DNA of 64,000 nucleotides from Niallia circulans (GCF_007273535.1 NZ_RIBP01000001.1:186001-250000); one strand, 5' to 3'. Shown: positions 10,171-19,200, counted from the first letter of the stretch. Program-made: numbers and translations. The notes: generated by a model not told the origin, from the sequence alone.

Positions 10171-12888
10171 TTATTGTCTTGATTGATTGTCCTTTTTGTT
10201 TTCCTTGTTAAAATAGTTGCTTGTATTTTTTGAGATATGAATTTTTCCCTTTAAACGGATATCAGATGAAGAGCTTCCAACATAAATTGGTACATTACCA
10301 GAAGGTGTTACCCATTCGTTTTTCGCTTCATCATAATAAGAAAATGCTTTAGGGTCAAGCTTAATGGTCACTTTTTTTGTTTTTCCAGGCTTTAATTCCA
10401 CTTTTTCAAAGCCTGCCAATTGCTTAGGAGCTGTTTCTGTATTTGTCGGCAGTTTACCTGTGTATACTTGTACGACTTCAGAACCAGTAACATCACCAGT
10501 GTTTTTAAGGTTTAATGTAACTTCAACTGCTTGCTTTTTGCCTTTATTAGAACGAGTCACTTTTGTTTTTAGTTTCTTATAACCAAATTCAGTGTAAGAT
10601 AAGCCATGTCCAAAGGAGAAGGCTGGTTTAATGCCATCTTGTTCAAATCCACGGTATCCAACAAAGATGTCTTCTGTGTATTTTGTCACTTCGTCAACAC
10701 CAGGATATTGTTCTTCAGAATTAACTGGAGTTGAATCCTCATCAACAGGGAAAGTAACAGGCAGTTTACCTGATGGATTCACATCACCGAACAATACATC
10801 AGCTATCGCGTTTCCTTGCTCCTGTCCTGGGTACCAAGCCTGTACAATGGAATCTACTTTATCCTTCCAGTCTCCCATTTTAACTGCAATGCCGCTTTCA
10901 TTTATAACTACTACATTTTTATTAACTTTTGATACTTCCTTTATTAGCTGTTCCTGGTTATTAGGAAGCTCCATATCAGAACGGTCCACATAACCTTCAC
11001 TATCATATGTTCTTGTAACTATTACGGCAGCATCTGACTTTTTCGCCAATTCAACTGCATCTGCAATGTTTTTGTCGACAACATTGTCGCTGGCTTCCCA
11101 ACCGAAGCGCAATTGACCGCCGTTGTCATTACCAGTTGCATCTTTATAGTCTGTTTTATACTCAATTTTGACATCATAGTTTTTGCCTGCATCTAAAGAA
11201 ACTGTTTTTTCAACCGTATCCAATTTCTCTCCAGCATTATCAATCACTAGATTGCTATCTATATACACTTTGCTTGATCCATAGCTTGTAGTCGAAAGTG
11301 TATACTCTCCAGATTTTGGTACATTTATTACGCCAGTATATTTTGCAGACATCATGCCATTTAAGCTTGTTGGCAGGCTGTCCAATTTAGATGATTGAGC
11401 ATTAAAGCCTTCATAGTTATAAAAACCAAGATTTAAGTTAACTTGTTTCGCAGTATGCTCAAATACTGGATCACCTTCCATATTTTTGTTAGACCAGTAT
11501 GAAGCCTGTAGTCCATTTTCATTAGAGCCAGCTTGAGGCAATAAGAAAGAAGAAGGGACTGCATTTGGTCCTGGAAGAATATCACCAGCACTGATTGAGT
11601 CTGTTCCAGCTGCATAGTTTACTTGAATATCTGTTCCTGCACGTTTTTTAATGCCTTCAAGAGGACTTACAGTATAAGTTGGGTTAACTAGAGAGCTTCC
11701 GCCACCAGCTGCTGAAGCAGTATCTGCATCAGGTCCAATAACTGCAATTGAATCTAGTTTGTCTGTATTTAATGGCAAAGTCTTATTGTCATTTTGCAGC
11801 AATACCATTGTTTCAGCAGCAATTTGACGAGCGATTTCCCCATGTGCTGCTACATCAATCGGATTATTTTGTGCAGGGTTATCAAATAATCCTTTGTCAA
11901 ACATTTGGAAAAGAATACGATAGGCGCTTTGATTAATTGTTTCTTCCTTAACTTGTCCATCAGTTACTGCCTGTTGTAATTCATCGCCCCATAATCCATA
12001 AGGCTCTCCAGGCGTTTCTAGGTCTAAGCCTGCATTAATTGAGTCAGCAGTACTAACATTAGCGCCATAATCACTCATGACAAAACCTTCAAAGTTAAGG
12101 CTATCTCTTAACAAATCTGTTAAAAGGTCTGGATTTTCACATGCATATGTACTGTTAACCTGATTAAACGAGCACATTACACTTCCAAGGTCAGCATTTT
12201 CAATAACACTTGCAAAAGGTCTAGCATAAATTTCATTAATTGCACGTTCACTTGCTTGAGAGTCGCTTGTGAAGCGGTCCTTCTCTTGGTTATTTAACAG
12301 ATAATGCTTGGCTGTCACCAAAACATTATTGCCTTGCAGGGCATTCACATAGCTTGTAGCCATCTGACCTTGCAAATATGGATCCTCACCTAAAGATTCA
12401 AAGTTTCTAGCACCAAAGGCGTTTCTGGCAATATCTAATCCAGGACCAAGCATAACATTATGGGTAGTGTTATGAGCTTCGTTCCCGATTAAGTCACCAT
12501 ATTTCTCTGCTGTTTCTGTGTTCCAAGTCGCCGCAAGTCCGAGTGCGGAAGGTAATGCGGTAGATTGTTTATTTTGTACTTCAGGATTAGCTATCCGAAC
12601 ACCAACAGGTCCATCCGCCATCTGCAACGCAGGAATACCATATTTGTCTAATCCTTCATTATAAAAACCATAATAGTTGTTGACATTACCGGTGATAAAG
12701 TCAATTTTATCCTCCAATGTCATTGCTTCCACTAATAATTGAGCTCTTTCCTCTGCAGAAAGATCCTTGTCCATCCACGGAAAAGCTTCCGCAGATGTGC
12801 TCAATGGAGCAACTGCCAAACTAAGCACCAACATAAATAAGATGCCAAGTATCGCAAGCTTTTGTTTCCCCTCTGATAATACAGCCAT
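10171..12888 (-). CDS. Secreted GH3 beta-glucosidase with PA14 and fibronectin III-like domains
   Basis: Exo-acting retaining beta-glucosidase. A Sec signal peptide spans about residues 1-35 (LGILFMLVLSLAVAPLSTSA followed by EA-FPW). The GH3 N-domain holds the nucleophile Asp in GFVMSDYGANVST and the substrate motif KHYLLNNQEKDR. A PA14 insert (about residues 455-600, LQASYWSNKNMEGDP) splits the second domain, a layout known from beta-glucosidases that bind oligosaccharides; the FnIII-like domain is C-terminal (VTLNLKNTGDVTGSEVVQVY). 905 aa is normal for this architecture. RBS AAGGAG precedes the ATG. No cell-wall anchor motif is seen; the tail is Lys/Asn-rich. GH30 follows behind an attenuator. 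Confidence 0.9.
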   Translation of the reverse strand: MAVLSEGKQKLAILGILFMLVLSLAVAPLSTSAEAFPWMDKDLSAEERAQLLVEAMTLEDKIDFITGNVNNYYGFYNEGLDKYGIPALQMADGPVGVRIANPEVQNKQSTALPSALGLAATWNTETAEKYGDLIGNEAHNTTHNVMLGPGLDIARNAFGARNFESLGEDPYLQGQMATSYVNALQGNNVLVTAKHYLLNNQEKDRFTSDSQASERAINEIYARPFASVIENADLGSVMCSFNQVNSTYACENPDLLTDLLRDSLNFEGFVMSDYGANVSTADSINAGLDLETPGEPYGLWGDELQQAVTDGQVKEETINQSAYRILFQMFDKGLFDNPAQNNPIDVAAHGEIARQIAAETMVLLQNDNKTLPLNTDKLDSIAVIGPDADTASAAGGGSSLVNPTYTVSPLEGIKKRAGTDIQVNYAAGTDSISAGDILPGPNAVPSSFLLPQAGSNENGLQASYWSNKNMEGDPVFEHTAKQVNLNLGFYNYEGFNAQSSKLDSLPTSLNGMMSAKYTGVINVPKSGEYTLSTTSYGSSKVYIDSNLVIDNAGEKLDTVEKTVSLDAGKNYDVKIEYKTDYKDATGNDNGGQLRFGWEASDNVVDKNIADAVELAKKSDAAVIVTRTYDSEGYVDRSDMELPNNQEQLIKEVSKVNKNVVVINESGIAVKMGDWKDKVDSIVQAWYPGQEQGNAIADVLFGDVNPSGKLPVTFPVDEDSTPVNSEEQYPGVDEVTKYTEDIFVGYRGFEQDGIKPAFSFGHGLSYTEFGYKKLKTKVTRSNKGKKQAVEVTLNLKNTGDVTGSEVVQVYTGKLPTNTETAPKQLAGFEKVELKPGKTKKVTIKLDPKAFSYYDEAKNEWVTPSGNVPIYVGSSSSDIRLKGKIHISKNTSNYFNKENKKDNQSRQ

Positions 12889-13498
12889 TTCTCCAACTCC
12901 TTTTTAGTATTGAATATGTCCTGTAATATTTGTCTCTAACTCTTAGGACCTATCCCTTGAACACCTAACATCATAGCGAAATGAGTTGGAAAGACCATAG
13001 ATGGATTGTTGTATTTTTGAATAGCAAAAAAAGAGAGAAATTAGCTACCAAAAGGAAATATATTGAAAGAACATCCTCTAATCTTCATTACAAAATTGTA
13101 AATAAAGGAATGCCCTACGTTTACATAGAAAATGACCAAATAACCATTGTAATTATTTATTTGTTAAAATTTCACAAACTATTCAGATATATAAGTAATA
13201 CAACAGAAAATGAATTGTAATAGGAAGAATATAGCGTAATGAAGTGAAATAAAGAGTGGGGAGTTTGTAATATTGTTACGCTTTATGAGAGTAGGATTTA
13301 GAATGTTAGTCTACTCCTAGCTAGATAACCTTATAACAGAAAGGGAGTAAGTATATTTTTATTAAATTTGAGTTTATGATTACCAATGCTATTGCTGATG
13401 TGGAAAACAAAGTTAGGAAGTTCCTCCTTTCTTAGAGGTATATTCACCTTATTATAGGGAAAATTAACTCGGATATTTATTGCATTGGAGGTTACTTA
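12889..13498. other. 610-bp intergenic region
   Basis: Holds the unseen promoter of the minus-strand GH3 gene and the ribosome-binding site (ATTGGAGG) of the next plus-strand gene. An open frame at 12981-13220 has no start site and biased, low-complexity content, so I do not call it. No repeat or hairpin stands out. Confidence 0.6.
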
Positions 13499-13975
13499 AT
13501 GAAAATAAAAAAGTATAAAAAATCAATGGCATTATTAATTTTGCTTGCACCTTGGTTATCAGCTCCTTTGTTAGGAAAAGCTTCTATAAAACGTTTTTTA
13601 CCTGCCGGAATATTTATCTCTTTTATTGTCCATATGTTTAATATAATCGCCAAAAAGCGTAAATGGTGGTTCTGGTATCAAGTGCTATCTAAACAGATAA
13701 CCTGGGTATTTCCGTTTACATGGGGACCATTCCTAGTCGGATCTTTATGGATTCTAAAGTATACCTATGGTAAGTTTTTCAGTTATTTAGTGCTGAATTT
13801 ACTGGTAGATAGTGCATTTACTTATCTATTTGTATCCTTTTTTAAAAAAATAAATATATTTGCATTATCAAAATTCAAGAAAATCCAACTATTAAGTATA
13901 TTTATGATTGATACCCTGTTATTGTATTTGTTTCAATTTTTCTTGGAGAAAGCGAAAGGGGAAATGGAGAAATAA
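13499..13975 (+). CDS. Hypothetical membrane protein (158 aa)
   Basis: ATG with TTGGAGG 8 nt upstream. Four hydrophobic segments are visible: about residues 9-25 (SMALLILLAPWLSAPLL), 33-52 (FLPAGIFISFIVHMFN), 70-90 (ITWVFPFTWGPFLVGSLWIL) and 95-118, with a last one near 131-150. It is highly basic in its loops. I recognise the general type from Bacillus genomes but know no function. It stands alone with no operon partner. Confidence 0.7.
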   Translation: MKIKKYKKSMALLILLAPWLSAPLLGKASIKRFLPAGIFISFIVHMFNIIAKKRKWWFWYQVLSKQITWVFPFTWGPFLVGSLWILKYTYGKFFSYLVLNLLVDSAFTYLFVSFFKKINIFALSKFKKIQLLSIFMIDTLLLYLFQFFLEKAKGEMEK

Positions 13976-14299
13976 TGTTGGGGAAAAACTAGTTTTTGTA
14001 GCTGGTCATAAATACCATCTAAGTCGGAATATAAATTTTAGATTTTTTTTATAAAATACCTGTAGATAAATACCTATCTACGGGTCCCACTTTAAAGTAA
14101 AACATCGTCCTCTCTTAGTACTACAAATTAAGGCACTATCGAAATGAATATTCCACATAATCATGAGGCGGTCATAAAGCAAAAGGTTGCTGCTAATAGC
14201 TATTGTTTCTTAAGTCTTTATAATGAAGGGCATATGCAAAACTGGTGATATAATAAAATTAATACAGAGTGTACAAATTATTCGGAGGTAAAACGGAAA
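13976..14299. other. 324-bp intergenic region with one hairpin
   Basis: Contains an imperfect hairpin, CCTGTAGATA (14059-14068) with TATCTACGGG (14075-14084), and the GGAGG site of the following gene. On the minus strand the hairpin is followed by an A/T tract. No gene is seen. Confidence 0.5.
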
Positions 14300-14704
14300 G
14301 TGAGTAAAACTCAAGTAATGGTTTACTTCAGCTTATTTGGAGACAAATTTCCGATAGATGAAATAACAGAAAGATTAGAAATAACACCTACTGAAACCTA
14401 TAAAAAAGGCGATTTAATTCCTAATCGTTCAAGTGCTCGTTATAGAAAAGAGACAAGCTGGGATTTAGGAACGGGTTACGAAGCTTCACTTGATGTAAAT
14501 AATCAACTGCAAAAGCTTGTTAAAAGGTTACGTAATAAGGTATTAATAATTAACAAAATAAAAGAGGATTACTCTGCGGAGTGTAAATTCTTTATTGTCA
14601 TTAAAATGGAAGAGGGAAATACACCTGCTCTTTATTTAGATAAAAGCATGATAAAATTTGCTTCAAGCATTGAAGCGGAAATTGATATAGATTTGTACTA
14701 TTAA
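14300..14704 (+). CDS. DUF4279 family protein
   Basis: 134 aa, GTG start with CGGAGG about 10 nt upstream. The pattern FSLFGDKFPIDEITERLEIT followed by PTETYKKGDLIPN and then SWDLGTGYEASLDV matches DUF4279, a small alpha/beta domain common in Firmicutes, often as a solitary gene or in polymorphic-toxin neighbourhoods as a possible immunity protein. No toxin gene is adjacent here, so that role is only a family-level possibility. A strong hairpin follows. Confidence 0.75.
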   Translation: MSKTQVMVYFSLFGDKFPIDEITERLEITPTETYKKGDLIPNRSSARYRKETSWDLGTGYEASLDVNNQLQKLVKRLRNKVLIINKIKEDYSAECKFFIVIKMEEGNTPALYLDKSMIKFASSIEAEIDIDLYY

Positions 14705-14710
14705 ATAAAC

Positions 14711-14760
14711 AAATGCAAAAGAAGCTTAGATTCATATAGAGTATAAGCTTCTTTGCATTT
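14711..14760 (+). terminator. Long hairpin after the DUF4279 gene
   Basis: AAATGCAAAAGAAGCTTA (14711-14728) pairs with TAAGCTTCTTTGCATTT (14744-14760) with one bulged base. There is no clear T-run, so it may act as a 3'-end stabiliser rather than a classical terminator. Confidence 0.55.
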
Positions 14761-14887
14761 AAGTTAATTTGGAGCTAAATTAGAATAAATTTAGGAGTAT
14801 TCGTACTCAGATACAGTACAACAGGAGTTTAAGTAAATAATATTCAGGTTGTCTGTTCAAGTAATTAATATACAAATACAGCAAGCT

Positions 14888-14914
14888 AAAGGACTCATAA
14901 TCGAGTCCTTTTTG
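14888..14914 (+). terminator. Intrinsic terminator
   Basis: AAAGGACTC / GAGTCCTTT stem with a 6-nt loop and TTTTTG. It lies between the DUF4279 gene and the convergent DUF3021 gene. Confidence 0.7.
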
Positions 14915-14955
14915 TTATCAATGGGGTTTTTTATAAAATAATATATGATCTTTGC

Positions 14956-15369
14956 TTATTCCTTATTTATATCATTTAGAGAATCTGCTAATTTTCTATT
15001 TTGGTATTTGGAATAGAAGTAAAACGCGATAATGTGTCCTACTAGTGTCAAAAGTACAAAGAATACGGTATATTCTTTTATTAGATTAAACATATCTGTT
15101 GAAAATAAATATACGACTAATAATCCCCCAAATGAGTTTATTATTGTGCTTAATAAAATATTAATGGATGCCTTAAACGTTGAGAAATTCCAGATAAAGG
15201 GGTAGATTATTCCGAAAATCACTCCGAAAATCACGCCAATGCCTATTAAATTCCAAACATAATTAAACGGAATATTCAGGCCCCGATAAACTAATGTACT
15301 TAAAAGAAAAATCCATATAATACTCCCTAAGGTAGCTTGTGTAAAACTGTGTCTTAAATGGTTAATCAT
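14956..15369 (-). CDS. DUF3021 membrane protein, partner of LytTR regulator
   Basis: 137 aa with four membrane helices (for example ATLGSIIWIFLLSTLVY and NLIGIGVIFGVIFGIIYPFI) and a charged C-terminal tail. The start overlaps the LytTR regulator stop by 4 bp (ATGA), so translation is coupled. In streptococcal HdrRM/BrsRM-type modules such a membrane protein inhibits its cognate LytTR transcription factor; that role is assigned here from family and gene order. There is no neighbouring ABC transporter or bacteriocin gene, which such modules often control. Confidence 0.8.
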   Translation of the reverse strand: MINHLRHSFTQATLGSIIWIFLLSTLVYRGLNIPFNYVWNLIGIGVIFGVIFGIIYPFIWNFSTFKASINILLSTIINSFGGLLVVYLFSTDMFNLIKEYTVFFVLLTLVGHIIAFYFYSKYQNRKLADSLNDINKE

Positions 15370-15806
15370 GATAATTTCTCCTTTATCAATTTTGCATAAT
15401 GTCTACTTACTAAATATTTATTGTCATTTTTGGTGAATACCTCTAATCTGGCATACTCACTTGAACGAAAAGAAGCAACTTGAGATAAATTTAAAATGGT
15501 TGAATTATTTATTCTGAAGAACCCATTTGCCTCCAGTGTTTGCAATTCTTTTAGTCTCTTCTGTAATAAATATTCTTCTTTGCTCGCTAAAAGTATTTTA
15601 GATAAATGCCCTAATGAAACTATAACTTCAATTTGGTGAATATCGATGCGTAGTTTTCTATTGTTCTTTAGGTTTTGTACATTTAAAGTCACATCAGTAC
15701 AAAAACCTTGCTTCAGTGTTTCTAATTTGTCTTTATTAACCGGATGTGCCTTAATATCGACTTTATCTATTTCCTGCTTTTTATCCCAAATAAAGTTTAA
15801 TTTCAT
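15366..15806 (-). CDS. LytTR-domain transcriptional regulator
   Basis: 146 aa with no response-regulator receiver domain. The C-terminal ~95 residues form a LytTR DNA-binding domain (VSLGHLSKILLASKEEYLLQ, then FFRINNSTILNLSQVASF). The N-terminal ~45 residues are a short lead (MKLNFIWDKKQEIDKVDIKA). The start has a near-perfect AAAGGAGG site 5 nt upstream. It is the first gene of a two-gene operon with the DUF3021 protein and is probably autoregulated, as in known LytTR/membrane-inhibitor pairs. Confidence 0.85.
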   Translation of the reverse strand: MKLNFIWDKKQEIDKVDIKAHPVNKDKLETLKQGFCTDVTLNVQNLKNNRKLRIDIHQIEVIVSLGHLSKILLASKEEYLLQKRLKELQTLEANGFFRINNSTILNLSQVASFRSSEYARLEVFTKNDNKYLVSRHYAKLIKEKLS

Positions 15807-16411
15807 ATTAACCTCCTTTCTTATCTCAAGAATATCAATCCAATCGATAAATGGATATATTTTCTTGTTTTGTTACAAAAAAAGTATCCTTTATTGCATT
15901 CGGTATCTAACAACAAAAAATTTTGTTATACAATAAGTCGATTAATTTACAAACGAACATCAAACTTCGCTCGGTTCTTTTGTAACAATTAAAGGTAAAT
16001 ATCTTTCCGGATTATTAATGGGAGTAAAGAGGAAAAATAAAGAATTGTATAAAAAGTGGTGAGTCTTAAGAATAAACAGTTCCAGCGGTTACAAGATAAA
16101 ATTCAGTCCTCATTTATTGTAAAAAAGTAAGAATCTGAGTGGGCAAGCACTGCTTTAGCAGAAAGGGAAAAAGCTGAAAATATACTCCTTTATAGCTTAG
16201 GAGAATGCTAAACAAGTACTTAAAAGTTTCTCAAATTCTCTCTAAAATTGGCGACAGTCGATTTGTCTTTAGGGGTTAATGCTGCTTTATTGCAATGGAG
16301 CAAACAAGGCAGTATTGTTTAAGTGTACTTATTAATAAACCAGTATCGTTAGATGTTTGTTAAAAGATTAGTAGAATGTTTTATACATAAAAGTATATAA
16401 GGGGGATTGTA
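15807..16411. other. 605-bp intergenic region
   Basis: The first 150 bp carry the promoter region of the LytTR operon (minus strand), with AT-rich blocks such as TTTTTTGTTGT on that strand, but no clean direct repeats that I can call a LytTR site. From about 16050 on there are scraps of open frame, none longer than about 23 codons with a start site. Positions 16310-16365 resemble the degenerate repeat seen at 23745-23800 (shared GTTTAAGTGTA and AGTAT-GTTA). Confidence 0.5.
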
Positions 16412-16822
16412 ATGAGTTTGGCTACTTATATAGGGTGTAATATAGAAATACCAATTAATGACGATGAACCTTCAGATGAATTTTTTTATATTGGGAGCTG
16501 CTTTGCGGATGAGGTGAATCTTTTAAATGTTAAAAATCATCAGTTTTCTACTCCGTATGTCTATGAAGTATCAAGTCATTGGGGAATTGAAATTAGTAAA
16601 TATATGAACCCGAAAACGTGTGCACAATCAAAAAAGAAGCTAATAAGATTATGTGAAATTATGGATAATTATATAAAAAAGGACGATTTTTTTGAACTTT
16701 ATAGCTGTTGGGTAGGAGAAGAATATAGAAAGCGTGAGGGTGACATAACCCTCACGATCAATGATTTTGATATTAATCAAATTGAAATACCCGAACAAAC
16801 GCTAGTTAGATTTGTAAAGTGA
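16412..16822 (+). CDS. Hypothetical protein (136 aa)
   Basis: ATG with AAGGGGGATTG upstream. Soluble, acidic protein beginning MSLATYIGCNIEIPINDDEP with a central YVYEVSSHWGIEISKYMN. I have a sense of similar solitary proteins in Bacillus but no named family. No membrane helix, no metal motif. It has its own terminator at 16843. Confidence 0.7.
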   Translation: MSLATYIGCNIEIPINDDEPSDEFFYIGSCFADEVNLLNVKNHQFSTPYVYEVSSHWGIEISKYMNPKTCAQSKKKLIRLCEIMDNYIKKDDFFELYSCWVGEEYRKREGDITLTINDFDINQIEIPEQTLVRFVK

Positions 16823-16842
16823 ATAATTTTAGTTGAATTAGC

Positions 16843-16878
16843 AGGGTTTTCTTAGTTAACTAGGAAAGTCCTTTTTTA
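16843..16878 (+). terminator. Intrinsic terminator
   Basis: AGGGTTTTCTTAGT pairs (with G-T pairs) with ACTAGGAAAGTCCT, followed by six T. Confidence 0.7.
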
Positions 16879-16888
16879 TGTTTTCATC

Positions 16889-16957
16889 GTGGCAGCATTC
16901 TTGTAATAAATAAAATCTAGGTTATGAAAGAAACGAGACAGTTTAGTGAAAGAAGGT
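16889..16957. repeat. Dispersed intergenic repeat R1, copy 1
   Basis: Shares with the other R1 copies GGCAGCATTC-TTGTAATAAAT at the left, TTATGAAAGAAACG about 30 nt later, and TTAGTGAAAGAAGG at the right. It sits just downstream of a terminator, as copies 2 and 5 do. Confidence 0.6.
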
Positions 16958-17038
16958 ATTGGTACATAAATGGTTGAATTGTTTAGAAAGGAGTTATTAC
17001 AAAGAGGTTTACTCTTAACTAAAGGAGTGGTGAACTTT

Positions 17039-18247
17039 ATGTATTTGAATAACTATGCAAAAGTGATTGTAAGTGTTGGAGTGACAGTTGAAAAGGGAGA
17101 TTTAATTAAGATAAATTTTTCTTTCGAACATTTACCTTTAGTCCGTGAAATCTCAAAGGAAGCCTACAAAAACGGAGCGCAATTTGTTTCGCTATGCCTT
17201 AGGGATTCAGAAGTAGAAAAAAGTCGTGTGCGTTATCTAGAGGATGAATTTTTAGAGGTATACCCGGAATCCGTAATTAAGAATGAATTAATTTATGCAA
17301 AGTCAGGCTATTCAACAATTACCATAATTTCACCATCATTTTCAGAGGAAGATTCTAATTGGGTAGAAAGAGTTTCTAAAATCAATAGAGCAAAATCAAT
17401 TGCGATGAGACCTTGCCGTACTTTTGGAATGGAAAATCATAATAAATGGGTAGTTGTTAATGCACCTACAAAGGAATGGGCACTGCAAGTTTTTCCGAGT
17501 CATCAGGACGATAAAGCCATTGAACTTTTATGGAAATATATACTCGATGCAACTAAATCAAATGATTCTAACCCTATTTTAGTCTGGGAAAAACAAGATT
17601 GTATGCTGAAGAACAAAGCTAAAAGATTAAATGATTATCGATTTTCTGCACTACGTTTTGTTAGCGAAAAAACAGATTTAACAGTTGCTTTAGTAAAAAA
17701 TCATGTTTGGTTAGGTGGATCAGAAACAACTAAAGACGGTAAAGTATTTATGTCTAATATTCCTGTGGAAGAGGTTTGGACAATGCCAAACAAATATCAT
17801 GTGAATGGCTATGTTACAACCACAAAACCTTTTATTTTAGCTGGGAAGATCATTCGGAACCTAAAGCTGTTTTTCAAAAATGGAAAAGTTATTAGAATGG
17901 AACCTAAACAACAAGTCCTCCTTGATTTTCTTCAAACGGATGAAGGGGCTAGTATGGTAGGGGAAGTTGCTCTTGTTTCAGCAAATTCAAGTATTGCTAA
18001 AATGGGGATAACATTTCAAAGTACTCTATTAGATGAAAATGCTGCTTGCCATATTGCACTTGGACAAGCATACATTGATAACCTATTGGATGGGTATTTA
18101 AAAAACGAAGAAGAACTAACAGAGTTAGGTATGAATAAATCAGCTGTTCACGAAGATATTATGATTGGTGATAGCTCTATGAGTGTTTATGGAATATTAG
18201 AAAAGGATGAAATTTTAATCATGGAAAATGGTGAATGGAGTATCTAG
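17039..18247 (+). CDS. M29-family metallo-aminopeptidase (AmpS-like)
   Basis: Cytosolic, divalent-metal aminopeptidase that removes N-terminal residues from peptides. The first ~110 residues form the substrate/oligomer domain (NNYAKVIVSVGVTVEKGDLI). Metal-ligand regions are seen as IPVEEVWTMPN, GEVALVSANSSIAKMG and DENAACHIALGQAY, with SAVHEDIMIG near the C-terminus. 402 aa is normal. ATG 17039 follows AAAGGAGTGG; the upstream ATG 16970 would add 23 residues not found in the family. A group II intron remnant lies immediately downstream. Confidence 0.88.
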   Translation: MYLNNYAKVIVSVGVTVEKGDLIKINFSFEHLPLVREISKEAYKNGAQFVSLCLRDSEVEKSRVRYLEDEFLEVYPESVIKNELIYAKSGYSTITIISPSFSEEDSNWVERVSKINRAKSIAMRPCRTFGMENHNKWVVVNAPTKEWALQVFPSHQDDKAIELLWKYILDATKSNDSNPILVWEKQDCMLKNKAKRLNDYRFSALRFVSEKTDLTVALVKNHVWLGGSETTKDGKVFMSNIPVEEVWTMPNKYHVNGYVTTTKPFILAGKIIRNLKLFFKNGKVIRMEPKQQVLLDFLQTDEGASMVGEVALVSANSSIAKMGITFQSTLLDENAACHIALGQAYIDNLLDGYLKNEEELTELGMNKSAVHEDIMIGDSSMSVYGILEKDEILIMENGEWSI

Positions 18248-18330
18248 GTAAGTGCTCTCCATTTTCGGATTATATCCAAATATTGATTATGTAACAAACG
18301 TGGCAGGATAGCGGTGCGAAATGTTCCTAG

Positions 18331-18588
18331 TTAAATGGAGGATGGTTACATTACTCCGGTAAAGGGTTAGGGATTCATGAATGGCATTGTCATCACATAA
18401 ACCCTTATCATCTTTCAAAAGATGATAGTTATTCAAACTTAGTTGTTATTCATAAAACAATTCATCAATTGGTACACCTAAAAGATAAAGTGAAAATAGA
18501 AGCTCTTTTACAATCTCTAAAGCTTACAAGTAGGCAAAAAGAAAAAGTAAATAAACTACGATTAAGATGTCAAAATGAAATAATCTAA
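18331..18588 (+). pseudogene. Fragment of group II intron reverse transcriptase/maturase (C-terminal HNH domain)
   Basis: An open frame without a start reads HEWHCHHINPYHLSKDDSYS then NLVVIHKTIHQLVH, ending at TAA 18586-18588. This is the HNH endonuclease end of LtrA-type proteins, including the HH-N-H pattern and the IHQLVH helix. An in-frame stop lies at 18328-18330 and the reverse transcriptase domain is missing, so the gene is dead. Confidence 0.85.
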
Positions 18589-18644
18589 CTTTGGAAAACA
18601 GCACTCGATTGCTTAATACATAGAAAGAATAGATTGGATTAGTT

Positions 18645-18683
18645 GGAACGCCGTATGATTCGAAAGTTTCACGTACGGTGTGA
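18645..18683 (+). ncRNA. Group II intron domain V-like hairpin
   Basis: CCGTATGATT-CGAAAG-TTTCACGTACGG forms the GAAA-capped stem typical of domain V, located about 60 nt after the protein fragment, as expected for an intron 3' region. Confidence 0.8.
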
Positions 18684-18828
18684 ACAGGGGGAAAAGGGAG
18701 CGATAACTTCAAACTCTTACCTATCTGTATGAATAAGAAATTCAATGAAATTATGTATTCAAAGAAGAAGATTAGAGCTATAATACCAAGCAAAGAGAAG
18801 ATACTCAACATAGTTAGGTGAAAGACAA

Positions 18829-19032
18829 ATGATGTTACCAGATCTATACTCAAAGTTAGCAATAGCACCTTTATGTATTTTTGTATTGATAATGGCTATT
18901 CTTTATTTGTTATTAAAGTTTAAAGACAAAGGTTTCTTTGCATTTATGCTTAAAATCTATGCAGTATTTATTATTGTCAATTATGTAATAGCACTGTATT
19001 TTCGTTTCATAGGTTTAAATAAACTGTTTTAA
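18829..19032 (+). CDS. Small membrane protein (67 aa)
   Basis: Start ATGATG at 18829/18832 with TTAGGTGAAAG upstream. Two hydrophobic helices are visible (IAPLCIFVLIMAILYLLL and FMLKIYAVFIIVNYVIALYF) joined by a short basic loop. A terminator follows after 3 bp. Function unknown; it is separate from the ECF operon that follows. Confidence 0.65.
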   Translation: MMLPDLYSKLAIAPLCIFVLIMAILYLLLKFKDKGFFAFMLKIYAVFIIVNYVIALYFRFIGLNKLF

Positions 19033-19034
19033 TG

Positions 19035-19059
19035 ACCACCTGGAGGTGGTTTTTTCTTT
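19035..19059 (+). terminator. Intrinsic terminator
   Basis: ACCACC-TGGA-GGTGGT stem followed by TTTTTCTTTTT. Confidence 0.85.
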
Positions 19060-19147
19060 TTATAAAAGTTTAATAATTCGATAAGAGGTTGGGCCTTTTT
19101 CTATTTATACCTTAGATTATAGAAGGTCATAAAAATCGAATATTTTT

Positions 19148-19175
19148 AAAACCCAATGAAGGTTAGCTACGTCTA
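19148..19175 (+). promoter_or_regulatory. Putative ECF-type autoregulatory promoter
   Basis: AAAACC (near 19148-19153) and CGTCTA (19170-19175) are separated by about 16 bp, the layout of ECF sigma promoters (AAC-type -35, CGTC-type -10), 26 bp upstream of the ECF sigma gene. The -35 match is weak. Confidence 0.4.
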
Positions 19176-19200
19176 TTATATGTGAGAGGGTGATAACAAG

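Larger units (their letters stand above)
18331..18727 (+). mobile_element. 5'-truncated group II intron remnant
   Basis: Combines the C-terminal HNH part of an intron-encoded protein (18331-18588), a domain V-like hairpin (about 18645-18683) and a 3' end reading CTTACCTATCT. The 5' half (domains I-IV start, reverse transcriptase and most of maturase) is absent, and 18290-18310 carries a piece of R1-like sequence instead. Immobile relic. Confidence 0.85.

Noticed and set aside
12981..13220. 79-codon open frame upstream of the membrane protein gene
   Set aside because: No ribosome-binding site, Lys/Ile-rich low-complexity content and no recognisable pattern; it lies in the promoter region of the minus-strand GH3 gene.
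18524..18868. Minus-strand 114-codon frame across the intron relic
   Set aside because: It is antisense to the group II intron domain V and the next gene's start; hydrophobic content comes from AT-rich sequence.
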